Below, in pieces: positions 25,900-34,270 of a stretch of 50,968 nt of DNA (its first letter is position 1; each line of letters begins with the position of its first letter). The stretch lies in contig JAIKVZ010000046.1 in NCBI GenBank assembly GCA_024685285.1, forward strand, positions 1 through 50,968, given 5' to 3'. The position numbers and the translations under genes are program-made. The notes beneath the pieces are model-generated. The model did no database searches. It saw only the letters and a list, made by a program, of their open reading frames with translations, and was not told the origin of the DNA. Source of the stretch: Bacteroidales bacterium (GTDB taxonomy: Bacteria; Bacteroidota; Bacteroidia; Bacteroidales; P3).

Positions 25900-26778
25900 A
25901 TGGGTACTAACATAAGAGAGAGCGAGCTCGTGCTTTCGCCACAGGGCTCGCTCTATCATATAGGATTGACTGGCGATACTTTGGCCGATGACGTGATATT
26001 AGTTGGCGACCCTGGCCGCGTGGCAATGTTGCGCGAAATGTTTGACAGCGTAGAACACGAGTCTTCGAACCGCGAGATGAACGCCGTAACCGGTATCTGT
26101 CATGGACATCGTTTCACAGTTCTTTCTACGGGAATGGGGTGTGATAATATCGACATTGTAATGACGGAACTCGATGCTGCAGCCAATTTTGATTTGGCTA
26201 CCCGTACCCAGAATACAGAACTTCGCCATCTTCGTATAGTGCGTATCGGAACCTGCGGCTCTTTGCAGCCCAATGTGCAGTGTGGCTCGTTTGTGGCCAG
26301 TAGGTATGTGGTTGGTTTGGATGGCCTTATGAATTATTATGATTGTGAAGAGAGCCATTTCGAACAAACCATGAATGATGCCATCATTGACCATCTTGGC
26401 ATCGACGTACCTTTTGCCAAGCCATATTCGGTGTGCTGTTCCAAGGTGCTTATGGATGGCATAGGTTATGATATGCAGCAGGTAATAACGGCGACTGCTC
26501 CAGGTTTTTACGGCCCGCAGGGACGTCGTGTTCGTATAGCCCCGAAGCTTGCTGGTTTGAACGAGCGTCTCTCGTCATTTGAATGGGAAGGATTGCGGCT
26601 CACAAACTTAGAGATGGAGACTTCGGCCATCTATGGCTTCGCAAAAGCTATGGGACATGAGGCTCTGACTGTCTGTTTAGTGGTGGCTAACCGTCCAACC
26701 GGCCGTTTTATCAACGCCTATCACAATGAGATGAGAAGTCTTGTTGCAACTGTTCTGGAACGTTTTGCCAAGATTTGA
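25900..26778 (+). CDS. Nucleoside phosphorylase (uridine phosphorylase-like)
   Basis: Phosphorolyses nucleosides to base and ribose-1-phosphate, in cytoplasmic salvage. NP-I fold: VILVGDPGRVAMLREMFDS (phosphate loop), STGMGCDNIDIVMTELDA, IVRIGTCGSLQPNVQCGSFV and TNLEMETSAIYGFAKAMGHEA, the base-binding glutamate segment. This resembles Bacteroidetes proteins annotated as uridine phosphorylase; the exact base specificity is not certain. A GTG at 25894 directly after the preceding stop is possible, but I chose the ATG at 25900. It follows the secreted-protein gene with almost no gap. Confidence 0.82.
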   Translation: MGTNIRESELVLSPQGSLYHIGLTGDTLADDVILVGDPGRVAMLREMFDSVEHESSNREMNAVTGICHGHRFTVLSTGMGCDNIDIVMTELDAAANFDLATRTQNTELRHLRIVRIGTCGSLQPNVQCGSFVASRYVVGLDGLMNYYDCEESHFEQTMNDAIIDHLGIDVPFAKPYSVCCSKVLMDGIGYDMQQVITATAPGFYGPQGRRVRIAPKLAGLNERLSSFEWEGLRLTNLEMETSAIYGFAKAMGHEALTVCLVVANRPTGRFINAYHNEMRSLVATVLERFAKI

Positions 26779-26824
26779 TGCGCCAATTTTAAATAATTGT
26801 AAATTAAATCAGTACGTCAAAAAA

Positions 26825-26856
26825 TCAACCGAGCTCCCATCTGGGAGCTCGGTTGA
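26825..26856. other. Perfect 15-bp inverted repeat (hairpin), terminator-like on the minus strand
   Basis: Arms 26825-26839 and 26842-26856 (TCAACCGAGCTCCCA and its complement) with a two-base centre. A run of A lies on the left, so a U-tract would follow the hairpin only in minus-strand transcripts, although both flanking genes are on the plus strand. On the plus strand it is followed by CCCTAAATAAC, with no U-run. It lies in the 229-base gap between the phosphorylase and pfk. A nine-codon frame (26869-26898, MKKLLSVSI) follows but is not supported as a gene. Confidence 0.7.
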
Positions 26857-26960
26857 CCCTAAATAACTATGAAAAAACTACTATCAGTAAGTATTTGAAC
26901 TTACCGAAAAATTTGTACCACTTTTTTTTGAAATATTGCACACAATTGCAAAAAAAAATG

Positions 26961-26968
26961 TATCTTTG
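26961..26968 (+). promoter_or_regulatory. Promoter -7 box of pfk
   Basis: TATCTTTG followed by CAAA, 39 bases before the ATG at 27008, with TTG elements upstream in an A-rich region. It decides the pfk start, because the upstream in-frame ATG at 26936 is not on the transcript. Confidence 0.7.
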
Positions 26969-27007
26969 CAAAAAATTTTGTCTAACCAAGCAATAAACCT
27001 CAAAATC

Positions 27008-28237
27008 ATGAAAAGTATAGCAATTCTCACTGGTGGCGGCCCTGCGCCTGGAATGAATACCGTTGTGGCCTCTGTGGCCAAAACTTTCTTGCGCGACGGA
27101 TACCGTGTCATCGGTTTGCACGGTGGCTACAGCGCACTCTTTACCGAGACACCACGTATGCAGGACATAGATTTCCTCACTGCCGACGAGATTTTCAACA
27201 AAGGTGGCTCAATTCTTAAGATGAGCCGTTTCAAACCAACCGACGAGGATTTTGAGAAACGTTTCAACTTGAATCTTTTTACCTCCAACGATATAAAGTT
27301 GTTAGTGACTGTCGGTGGCGACGACACCGCTTCAACCGCCAACCGCATTGCCAAATTCTTAGCAGGCAAGAACTATCCCATTGCCAACATCCATGTACCC
27401 AAGACGATTGACAACGACCTGCCTCTGCCAAATTCGAGCCCCACGTTTGGCTACAATTCAGCCAAGGCCCAGGGATGTGTGTTGGCCACAGCAGTGATGG
27501 AGGACGCCCGCACCAGCGAAAACTGGTTTGTTGTGAGTGCCATGGGTCGCTCGGCCGGACATCTGGCCCTCGGCATTGCCGGCGCTTGCCATTACCCGAT
27601 GGTGATTATACCTGAGTTTTTCAACAAGACAGAAATCACTGTCGACAAGATAATCAATATGGTTGTGTCGTGCATAGTGAAACGTAAGATAATGGGCATC
27701 AACTATGGTGCAGCCATGATTTCAGAGGGCGTATTCCACAGTTTGAGCGACGATGAGATTCGCAATAGCGGCATCCATTTCAGTTACGACGACCACGGCC
27801 ATCCGGAGCTGGGTAAGGTGTCGAAGGCTCACATCTTCAACGACTTGCTGGAACGCAAAGTCAAAGAGCTCGGGCTCAAAGTCAAGTCGCGTCCGGTTGA
27901 GATCGGCTACGAGATACGTTGCCATACCCCGATTGCATTTGACCTCACATACTGCTCGTTGATGGGTATGGGTGTGCACAAACTTTTCAATGACGGCTGT
28001 ACAGGTTGTATGGTTTATGTCGACCATCAGGGTGGTGTTAGCCCACTTTACCTCAAAGACTTGCAGGATCCTGTCACCGGCAAGATACCGCCACGTTTGG
28101 TCAATGTCAACAGCAACAAGGTGATATCGTATGTGAACGACATTATGGATTACATCACCCCGGCCGATTACGATGCCGCCCGCAAGTACCTTCCCAATCC
28201 CGAGGTGTATGACTTCAAAAAAATCCTCAACTGGTAA
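27008..28237 (+). CDS. 6-phosphofructokinase, PPi-dependent type by signature
   Basis: Phosphorylates fructose 6-phosphate at C1 in glycolysis. From MKSIAILTGGGPAPGMN the protein has 409 residues, the length of the non-allosteric PFK/PFP group. The phosphoryl-donor motif is GGDDTAST (103-110), with Asp at the second position, whereas ATP enzymes have Gly (GGDGS). Asp there is the known mark of pyrophosphate use. PKTIDNDLPLP (131-141) is the catalytic region. Also visible: MGRSAGHLALGIAGA and PVEIGYEIRCHTPIAFD. Donor choice is inferred. Transcribed from its own promoter; the EnvC-like gene follows after 7 bases. Confidence 0.9.
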   Translation: MKSIAILTGGGPAPGMNTVVASVAKTFLRDGYRVIGLHGGYSALFTETPRMQDIDFLTADEIFNKGGSILKMSRFKPTDEDFEKRFNLNLFTSNDIKLLVTVGGDDTASTANRIAKFLAGKNYPIANIHVPKTIDNDLPLPNSSPTFGYNSAKAQGCVLATAVMEDARTSENWFVVSAMGRSAGHLALGIAGACHYPMVIIPEFFNKTEITVDKIINMVVSCIVKRKIMGINYGAAMISEGVFHSLSDDEIRNSGIHFSYDDHGHPELGKVSKAHIFNDLLERKVKELGLKVKSRPVEIGYEIRCHTPIAFDLTYCSLMGMGVHKLFNDGCTGCMVYVDHQGGVSPLYLKDLQDPVTGKIPPRLVNVNSNKVISYVNDIMDYITPADYDAARKYLPNPEVYDFKKILNW

Positions 28238-28243
28238 AGGAAA

Positions 28244-28334
28244 AATGAGAATTGAGAATTTAGAATTGAGAATCGGCAAGAGGTTTTTTCTGCTTGCCGT
28301 GATTCTCATTTCTCAATTCTCAATTCTCAACTCC
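28244..28334 (+). repeat. Short-unit inverted repeat forming the envC signal-peptide region
   Basis: The left arm (28244-28280) and the right arm (28293-28334) are near-complements built from repeats of TTGAGAA: TGAGAATTGAGAATT on the left, matched by its complement on the right, and GGCAAG/CTTGCC at the inner end, with a loop of about 12 bases (AGGTTTTTTCTG). The two arms differ at only a few positions. The ATG of the EnvC-like gene is the first codon of the left arm, and the element encodes residues 1-30. Confidence 0.85.
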
Positions 28335-29507
28335 ATACAAGCTCAAACCAAATCACAGCTTGAGAAAGACAAAGCTCGTGTCGAGCAGGAAATCAAAAAC
28401 CTCAACTCCGAGCTGGCCAAGACCAAGCGCGGCAGCAAGAAGAGCGCCAACCAAGTGCAGTTGATAGACCGCAAGATAAAAGAACGCACTAAACTCATCA
28501 ACAACCTCAACGGCCAGGTCAATCTACTCAACATACAGATAGGACTTACACAGGACAGTATACGCGTAATGCAGACGCGCATTGACAGTTTGAAGAACGA
28601 GTATGCCGCTGTAACACGCCGCTTGTATGCCGAGCGGGGCAATTTGGACAAGCTGGTGCTGGTGCTCGACACCAAGTCGTACAACACTGCCTATCTGCGT
28701 ACCAAATATTTTCGCGACTATAGCCGCTATCGCCGCCGCCAGGCTGGCTTTATATGTCAGCGCGAGGATGAACTGATGAGTGTTACACTCGACCTCAACC
28801 GTCAGCAACGCGAGAAGTCGACCCTAATAGTGCAGGAGAAAAAGCAGAAAGATGAGTTGGCCAAGGAGCAGCGCGAGCACCAGAAGATACTGACAACTTC
28901 GAAGCAGCGTGAGAAGACATTGCAGCAGCAAATCAAGGATAAAGAGAAACAGAAGAACCAGTTGCAGCAGCAAATTCAGCGCATTATCAACGAGGAGATA
29001 GCCAAGTCGTCCAAGAAAGGCAAAGCAACTCCCACTTCGACCGGCAAGGGTGGAAGTACAGTGAAGTCGACGCCAACAGACCCGGCCTATGAGGCCCTAA
29101 GTGACGATTTTGTATCCAACAAGGGCCGTTTCTCGTGGCCAGTATATTACAAGAGCGTGTCGCGCGAGTACGGACGCTACACCCATAGCTCGGGAGGGCA
29201 GAATATGAACTATGGCATCGACCTTGTATGCGCTTCAGGAACATCGGTGACGGCTGTTTTCAACGGCACAGTGACACGCGTATTCACCTGTCCCAACGGC
29301 ACCAAGGGCATCATCATACGCCACGGCGAGTACATGACAGTCTATGCCAACATGGGTTCGGTGACAGTGAGCGAAGGTTCCAAGGTTACAACCAAGCAGA
29401 ATCTTGGCACTGTTTATACAAACAGCGATGGTGTGGCTGAGTTCAGTTTCCAGCTATGGCAGGGCACTAATTCGCAAAATCCCCGCAATTGGCTGCGTAA
29501 AACCTGA
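28245..29507 (+). CDS. EnvC-like murein hydrolase activator (coiled coil + degenerate LytM/M23)
   Basis: The 420-residue protein has a signal peptide (FFLLAVILISQFSILNSIQAQ), long coiled coils over residues about 35-280 (KSQLEKDKARVEQEIKNLNS and KEQREHQKILTTSKQREKTL are examples), and a C-terminal peptidase M23 domain over about residues 325-420. The zinc ligands are missing: the first motif reads NYGIDL where active enzymes have H-x-G-x-D, and the second reads EFSFQLW in place of H-x-H. That fits an EnvC-type activator of amidases at the division site rather than an enzyme. Start at the ATG at 28245, 7 bases after the pfk stop. Its signal-peptide codons lie in an inverted repeat. Confidence 0.85.
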   Translation: MRIENLELRIGKRFFLLAVILISQFSILNSIQAQTKSQLEKDKARVEQEIKNLNSELAKTKRGSKKSANQVQLIDRKIKERTKLINNLNGQVNLLNIQIGLTQDSIRVMQTRIDSLKNEYAAVTRRLYAERGNLDKLVLVLDTKSYNTAYLRTKYFRDYSRYRRRQAGFICQREDELMSVTLDLNRQQREKSTLIVQEKKQKDELAKEQREHQKILTTSKQREKTLQQQIKDKEKQKNQLQQQIQRIINEEIAKSSKKGKATPTSTGKGGSTVKSTPTDPAYEALSDDFVSNKGRFSWPVYYKSVSREYGRYTHSSGGQNMNYGIDLVCASGTSVTAVFNGTVTRVFTCPNGTKGIIIRHGEYMTVYANMGSVTVSEGSKVTTKQNLGTVYTNSDGVAEFSFQLWQGTNSQNPRNWLRKT

Positions 29508-29512
29508 CCGCT

Positions 29513-30277
29513 ATGCGAGACTGCCTGTATTTCATAACCGACGCACACCTCGGCAGCGGAACCGACAGCATGGAACGCGAGCGTGAACTTTGCCACCTGC
29601 TCGATACCATTGAGCCACGTTGCCACACGTTGGTTCTGCTGGGCGATATGTTCGATTTCTGGTTCACATACCGCTTTGTGGTGCCGCGTGGTCATGTGCG
29701 TCTGCTGGGCAAATTGGCTGAGTTGGTCGATAAAGGGGTGCAATTGCACTTCTTTACAGGCAACCATGATATGTGGCTGTTCGACTACTTGGAGCGAGAA
29801 GTTGGAGCCATCATGCATGATGAGCCCGTTGTTATGGAGTTTGGTGGCAAGCGTCTGCTTGTAGGGCACGGCGATGGCCTCGGCAACACCGACCCCGCCT
29901 TCAACTGCCTACGTGGTGTATTTCATAATAAGTTGTGTCAGAGATTGTTCGCTATACTTCCTTCAAGTCTTACTTTTGGCATCGCTCACCGCTGGAGCGA
30001 TAGCAACAAGCTAAAGCACGCCAAGCAAGACACGCTGCATTTTATGGGCGAAGAGCACGAGGAAATAGTGATGTACTGCCGTAAACGTATGGCCAAGGAG
30101 CATTTCGACTACTGTGTGTTCGGACACCGCCATACTCCGCTCAAACACCGCTTAGGTCCCGATACGGTATACGTAAACGTAGGCGACTGGCTTATAAATC
30201 GCAACTATGCAGTATGCCTTCCGACGGGAGAAATACAGCTCTACAACGGGCAACAGACGGTCGAAGAATGGTGCTAA
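29513..30277 (+). CDS. UDP-2,3-diacylglucosamine diphosphatase (LpxH-like)
   Basis: Calcineurin-like metallophosphatase of 254 residues. Metal-binding motifs are in order: FITDAHLG (D-x-H), LLGDMFDFW (GD), GNHDMW (GNHD), VGHGDGLG and FGHRHTPLKH (GH-x-H). The D-x-H-LG start and DFWF motif are typical of the LpxH-type enzyme that hydrolyses UDP-2,3-diacylglucosamine to lipid X in lipid A synthesis. It starts 5 bases after the EnvC-like gene, so both belong to the pfk transcript or a sub-operon. It ends beside repeat copy 4. Confidence 0.85.
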   Translation: MRDCLYFITDAHLGSGTDSMERERELCHLLDTIEPRCHTLVLLGDMFDFWFTYRFVVPRGHVRLLGKLAELVDKGVQLHFFTGNHDMWLFDYLEREVGAIMHDEPVVMEFGGKRLLVGHGDGLGNTDPAFNCLRGVFHNKLCQRLFAILPSSLTFGIAHRWSDSNKLKHAKQDTLHFMGEEHEEIVMYCRKRMAKEHFDYCVFGHRHTPLKHRLGPDTVYVNVGDWLINRNYAVCLPTGEIQLYNGQQTVEEWC

Positions 30278-30342
30278 GTCGGAGGATGCCGAACAGTACC
30301 CGATGTCAACCCGACCTTAACCCGAACCTAACCTATGTAAGG
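30278..30342 (-). repeat. G-rich dispersed repeat, copy 4
   Basis: On the minus strand: GGTTAGGTTC, GGGTTAAGGTC, GGGTTGACATC, GGGTACTGTTC, GGC. The third unit is identical to copy 2. It fills the space between two convergent genes and even supplies the stop codon of the HAD gene: ATAGGTTAG gives Ile-Gly-stop at 30328-30336. Confidence 0.9.
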
Positions 30343-31329
30343 TGTTGATGGAGAGGGTGTTACGGCTGCGATTTGTGAATTGAGGCTATCTATTTGGTTT
30401 TCAATGAATTCTTCCGAATATTTAGCATCGGCGAATCCGTTGCCTCGGGCAATGTAGGCAGGGTCGTCGCTGCAGTCGGTCAGGAGCTCTTCGTAGTTGT
30501 GCATTGTGCGGCGCAGGCGCAGTTGTTCGGCGGCCTCGGGGGTGGGGGAGAATAGCAATCCTTGCAGGGCTTGTGCAATGCCTTCGTGGTCTACATCGGT
30601 GGTCACATAGTCGGCATGGCGTTTCACCTTGTCGGCTGCGTTGCCCATAGCCACGCCAATGCCGGCCCAACGCAGCATTTCGATGTCGTTGCCTCCGTCG
30701 CCGAAGGCTATGGTTTCGCTCTGGTCGATACCGAATCGGCGGCATATACAGTCCATACCTACAGCTTTGCTATTGGCCGAACACACAATGTCGGTGAAAA
30801 CGTTGTGCCAGCGCGGCAGTCGGCAGGCCGGCAGCATCCGTGCCACCTCGGCATCCATCTCGGGCGGCATCAAGGCTATAATCTGGTATATCTTGCTTTG
30901 GGCCAGTTGTTCTATGGGTGTGAGGGGCGGCATGGTAAATTCCAGCTGGTCTCGCAGGGCCTGGGCTTCTGGGGTTATTTTGTTCACCGCCATGCCATGT
31001 GCTGTGAAGAGCATGGTGCAGAGGTCGTGTTCTTCGGCAAATCGCAGCCAGCGTTGGCTCTCGGCTTGTGGTATAGGGCTGTCGACGAGCAGTTCGCTGC
31101 CAGCAAATACGTAGCCGCCGTTCATTGTTATATAGCCGTCGAAGACGACAGGCATTTCCGGTATGAGAATCTCAGGTCGTCCAGACGAAATGAAGGTGCG
31201 CACCCCCATGCGGCGCAGTTGTTCCAAGGCCTTGACGGTGCCTTCTGACAGGCGGTGGCTCTCGAAACTGAGCAATGTGCCGTCAATATCGAAGAATGCG
31301 GCTTTTATTTTTTGCGGTTGTAATGCCAT
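30328..31329 (-). CDS. HAD-superfamily (Cof-type) phosphatase
   Basis: Cytoplasmic phosphatase of the haloacid dehalogenase class IIB. Motif I is AAFFDIDGTLLSF (near residue 10), motif II is in FISSGRP, and motif IV is IAFGDGGNDIEMLRWAGIGVAMGNA, with the Cof cap between. At 333 residues it is about 60 longer than usual; the extra C-terminal part (from about residue 275) is not conserved, and its last codons come from repeat copy 4. Substrate is unknown (sugar phosphates or FMN-type in relatives). Its start overlaps the end of the transporter gene by 25 bases. Confidence 0.88.
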   Translation of the reverse strand: MALQPQKIKAAFFDIDGTLLSFESHRLSEGTVKALEQLRRMGVRTFISSGRPEILIPEMPVVFDGYITMNGGYVFAGSELLVDSPIPQAESQRWLRFAEEHDLCTMLFTAHGMAVNKITPEAQALRDQLEFTMPPLTPIEQLAQSKIYQIIALMPPEMDAEVARMLPACRLPRWHNVFTDIVCSANSKAVGMDCICRRFGIDQSETIAFGDGGNDIEMLRWAGIGVAMGNAADKVKRHADYVTTDVDHEGIAQALQGLLFSPTPEAAEQLRLRRTMHNYEELLTDCSDDPAYIARGNGFADAKYSEEFIENQIDSLNSQIAAVTPSPSTPYIG

Positions 31330-32198
31330 AACTGCCAGGAATTGAATACGTTTTGGAATATGCTATAGAAGGCCATGAACACCGAGGCCAACGGGTGCAG
31401 AAAGGTGTTAGCCATCCATATGCCCATGGCTGTGTTTTTCTGGCCCAGCAGCTGGCCGCCGCTCACAGTGTCGCCATAACGGCGCCCCAACAGTCTTCCC
31501 AAGCCAAATTGGGCAATGCAGAACGACAGCGATGCCACACCCAGCCAGACTATTGCGCTCCAGTTGCCGCGGCCGTGCAGGATTATGAAGTCTATGGTCT
31601 GGCCCAAGGTGAGCAGTAGCGCCAGGCTCCATAGATAGAAACCGAGCCCGTTGATTTTGGCAATGGTTTGCTTTGCTTTCGGCCATAGCAGTTGTAGCCC
31701 GAGGGCTATGAAAAATGGCAGGCCAAGCGTCGGTGCTATCTTCTTTAGTATTAGCCAAAACGAGGCTATGAATGAAAGTTCAGGTTTAACTCCTATTATT
31801 GTGAAAATGGCCGGTGCTGCAACGGCCACCATAAGGTTGCCGACTATGGTATAAGTGGTCACTGTCTCACGGTTGGCTCCAAGCATACAGCTTATCACAG
31901 CCACCGATGAGGCCACGGGGCATAGAACTCCAATGAGTACCCCCTCGGCTACTATGTGGCTTGCACCTGCGAAGAGCAATATGGCGTAGCTGCCGGTGCT
32001 CACCACAAGCTGGAAGAGCATAATCCATACGTCGATCATGGTGAGGCGCAGCTTGCGTAGGTCGACAGCACAGAAGGTGAGTAGCAGTATCGCGAAGATG
32101 ACGTAGGGCACTGCCGGGCTCAGCATGGTGCAGAATCGGTGCAGCAGCAATCCGAGCACGAGGGCTATGGGTAGTACGTATGGGCGCAGCTTGCTCAT
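31305..32198 (-). CDS. BASS-family (bile acid:sodium symporter-like) transporter
   Basis: A 297-residue integral membrane protein with about nine hydrophobic segments (YVLPIALVLGLLLH, VIFAILLLTFCAVDL, VWIMLFQLVVSTGSYAILLF and others). The BASS-like crossover segments are GVLIGVLCPVASSVAVIS and LGQKNTAMGIWMANTFLHPLAS. The substrate is not known; family members move organic anions or pantoate with sodium. It overlaps the PNP gene by 4 bases and the HAD gene by 25, so the three are one operon. Confidence 0.8.
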   Translation of the reverse strand: MSKLRPYVLPIALVLGLLLHRFCTMLSPAVPYVIFAILLLTFCAVDLRKLRLTMIDVWIMLFQLVVSTGSYAILLFAGASHIVAEGVLIGVLCPVASSVAVISCMLGANRETVTTYTIVGNLMVAVAAPAIFTIIGVKPELSFIASFWLILKKIAPTLGLPFFIALGLQLLWPKAKQTIAKINGLGFYLWSLALLLTLGQTIDFIILHGRGNWSAIVWLGVASLSFCIAQFGLGRLLGRRYGDTVSGGQLLGQKNTAMGIWMANTFLHPLASVFMAFYSIFQNVFNSWQLWHYNRKK

Positions 32199-33031
32199 TT
32201 GCAGTTGTTTATCATATTGCTTACAAGGGTTGTCATGCGGTCGGCGGCGGCGTTGGCAGCCTGTACCACGTCGTTGCCGTCGTTGTGGCAGTCGGTGCCT
32301 AGGTCGTTGGCCTGGTTAGTGATGACGCTGAGTCCGAACACCTCTATGCCGCAGTGGCGGGCAACAATGACTTCGGGTACGGTTGACATACCCACAGCGT
32401 CGCCGCCAACTGCGCGGTACATACGGTATTCGGCAGGCGTTTCGTAGGTGGGCCCGGTCACGGCCACATACACTCCGTGCCGCAAAGAGAGCCCCATACC
32501 GACTGCTTCGCGGTTGGCAATCTGCCGCAGACGAGGGCTGTAGGCCTCGGTCATGTCAGGAAAACGGGTGCCAAAACTGTCTAAGTTAGGGCCGATGAGG
32601 GGGTTGGGCATGAAGTTGATATGGTCGTCGATAACCATCATGTCGCCAATCCTGTACTCTGGATTGACAGCTCCGGCGGCATTGCTCACAAATAGGGTGG
32701 TGATGCCAATACGGCTCATTACGCGCACCGGCAGAGTGACTTCCTGCATAGTGTAGCCCTCATAATAGTGGAAACGGCCCTGCATTGCCAATACACGGCG
32801 GCTGCCCAAAGTGCCGGCAATGAGGTTGCCTTTGTGGCCTACGGCGGTTGATTGCTTGAAACCTGGTATAGTGGAGTAAGGGATAACGGTTTGTTTGTCG
32901 ATATGGTCGACCAATCCGCCCAAACCGCTGCCAAGGATAATGGCCACCTCTGGCGTTGGTGCGTCGGCAATGCGGTTGGCCACGAAAGTTGCGGCCTCGT
33001 CCACTAATCGGGTATACACTTCTCTATTCAT
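32195..33031 (-). CDS. Purine-nucleoside phosphorylase, trimeric class
   Basis: Phosphorolyses guanosine/inosine in purine salvage. 278 residues with the PNP/MTAP class motifs: IILGSGLGGLVDHI (phosphate site), VGHKGNLIAGTLG, MQGRFHYYEGYTMQEVTLPV, SNAAGAVNPEYRIGD, MVIDDHINFM, GPTYETPAEYRM (catalytic Glu) and VGMSTVPEVIVARH, ending with the Asn/Asp base-recognition region VITNQANDL. Asn there favours 6-oxopurines. First gene of the PNP-BASS-HAD operon; the promoter is not clear. Confidence 0.93.
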   Translation of the reverse strand: MNREVYTRLVDEAATFVANRIADAPTPEVAIILGSGLGGLVDHIDKQTVIPYSTIPGFKQSTAVGHKGNLIAGTLGSRRVLAMQGRFHYYEGYTMQEVTLPVRVMSRIGITTLFVSNAAGAVNPEYRIGDMMVIDDHINFMPNPLIGPNLDSFGTRFPDMTEAYSPRLRQIANREAVGMGLSLRHGVYVAVTGPTYETPAEYRMYRAVGGDAVGMSTVPEVIVARHCGIEVFGLSVITNQANDLGTDCHNDGNDVVQAANAAADRMTTLVSNMINNCK

Positions 33032-33125
33032 AACTTAAGCCGTTAGTCTGAGGCGGCAAAGACCGACCCCAATAAAACTAAAACGTGAAAACGGTTGCTT
33101 TATTGCCCCGCCTTGCCAAAAAATA

Positions 33126-33671
33126 TCAACCTTTGATGCGGCGTATTTGCTCCAATATATCGGCGGCACGCTCGTACTCTTCATTCTCCTCGCAACGGTG
33201 TAGCTCGGCTTCGAGTTCTTCGAGCGAGGGTTCTGCTGTAGATTGTTGCTCAATAAGCGAGTAGGGCTCGATACCAACCTCGTTCAGAACGTCGTCGCTA
33301 ATCATTATCGGGCTTTTTTCGATCAGAGCCAGGGCAATGGCATCGCTTGGGCGGCAATCGATTTTCTTCTCGCCAAAACCGTCGGTCACCCACAATGTAG
33401 CATAAAAAACGCCCTCTAAAAAACGGTCTATTGTGACTTTGCGAACACTCAGTCCATACTCTGACATGAGTGTTGCCATGAGGCTGTGGGTCAATGGACG
33501 GCTGGCCGCGATGTTTTCTTTGGCAATGATAATGGCCTGGGCTTCGAATGCCCCAACCACTATTGGAACCTGCTGATTGCTTACAGGCTCGGCCAACAAC
33601 ATGATGTAAGAGCTGTAGGAGTCGAAGTTTTGCAGCAGAATATCGTCAGGGAAAACGGGATGGTATGTCAT
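33126..33671 (-). CDS. Bifunctional nuclease family protein (DUF151) with UVR motif
   Basis: 181 residues. The N-terminal two thirds are the DUF151/BFN domain (VPIVVGAFEAQAIIIAKENI, RPLTHSLMATLM, IDCRPSDAIALALIEKSPIM). The C terminus carries a UvrB/UvrC-type helix pair (LEELEAELHRCEENEEYERA). The combination is common in Bacteroidetes. The 'bifunctional nuclease' name comes from a plant protein, and the bacterial function is unsettled. It overlaps rdgB by 4 bases. 94 bases separate it from the PNP gene. Confidence 0.88.
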   Translation of the reverse strand: MTYHPVFPDDILLQNFDSYSSYIMLLAEPVSNQQVPIVVGAFEAQAIIIAKENIAASRPLTHSLMATLMSEYGLSVRKVTIDRFLEGVFYATLWVTDGFGEKKIDCRPSDAIALALIEKSPIMISDDVLNEVGIEPYSLIEQQSTAEPSLEELEAELHRCEENEEYERAADILEQIRRIKG

Positions 33672-34264
33672 TTTTCGTTGCCGTTTGTAGTTGACTTGAG
33701 GTATTCTGCCAATTTAGCCACAGCTCTGCCGCGATGACTTATCATATTTTTGACATCGAGAGGCATTTCTGCAAAGCTCACTGCAAAGCGGTCGGGCATA
33801 AAAACTGGGTCGTAGCCGAAGCCGCCTTCGCCGTAGGGCTGTGTGAGGATGTGTCCGTCGACACGGCCTTCAAACAGATGGGGTTCACCGTTTTGCAACA
33901 AGCATATCACTGTACGGAAATCAGCTTTGCGATTGGTTTCGCCTTCAAGGGCGTTGAGAAGTTTGGCCACATTGTCGGCAAATGTGCAGTGCTCTCCGGC
34001 GTAACGTGCACTGTAAACGCCCGGGGCACCGCCGAGGGCATCGACCTCAAGGCCGGTGTCGTCGGCAAAGCAGTCGGCTCCGGTACGGTCGTAAACCCAC
34101 ATGGCTTTCTGTATGGCGTTGCCGTCGAGGGTGTCTGCGGTTTCAGGTATATCGCCTGCCAGCCCCACTTCGTCGAGACTGAGCACCTTTATTGTATCGC
34201 CCAACAAAGCTCTGACTTCCTGTAATTTGTGTTTGTTGTTAGTGGCAAAAATCAACTCTTTCAT
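33668..34264 (-). CDS. rdgB: Non-canonical purine NTP pyrophosphatase (RdgB/HAM1)
   Basis: Removes ITP, dITP and XTP from the nucleotide pool. 198 residues from MKELIFATNNKHKLQEVRAL. Motifs: TNNKHK (phosphate binding), DDTGLEVDALGGAPGVYSAR, GYDPVFMPD and SHRGRA. An upstream in-frame ATG at 34297 lies beyond the promoter-like box at 34271-34278, so the ATG at 34264 is chosen. That leaves a very short leader. First gene of rdgB-DUF151. Confidence 0.93.
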   Translation of the reverse strand: MKELIFATNNKHKLQEVRALLGDTIKVLSLDEVGLAGDIPETADTLDGNAIQKAMWVYDRTGADCFADDTGLEVDALGGAPGVYSARYAGEHCTFADNVAKLLNALEGETNRKADFRTVICLLQNGEPHLFEGRVDGHILTQPYGEGGFGYDPVFMPDRFAVSFAEMPLDVKNMISHRGRAVAKLAEYLKSTTNGNEK

Positions 34265-34270
34265 AGGTTG

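Noticed and set aside
26936-27007. N-terminal extension of the phosphofructokinase
   Set aside because: It lies across the promoter box at 26961-26968, and the conserved protein begins at the ATG at 27008.
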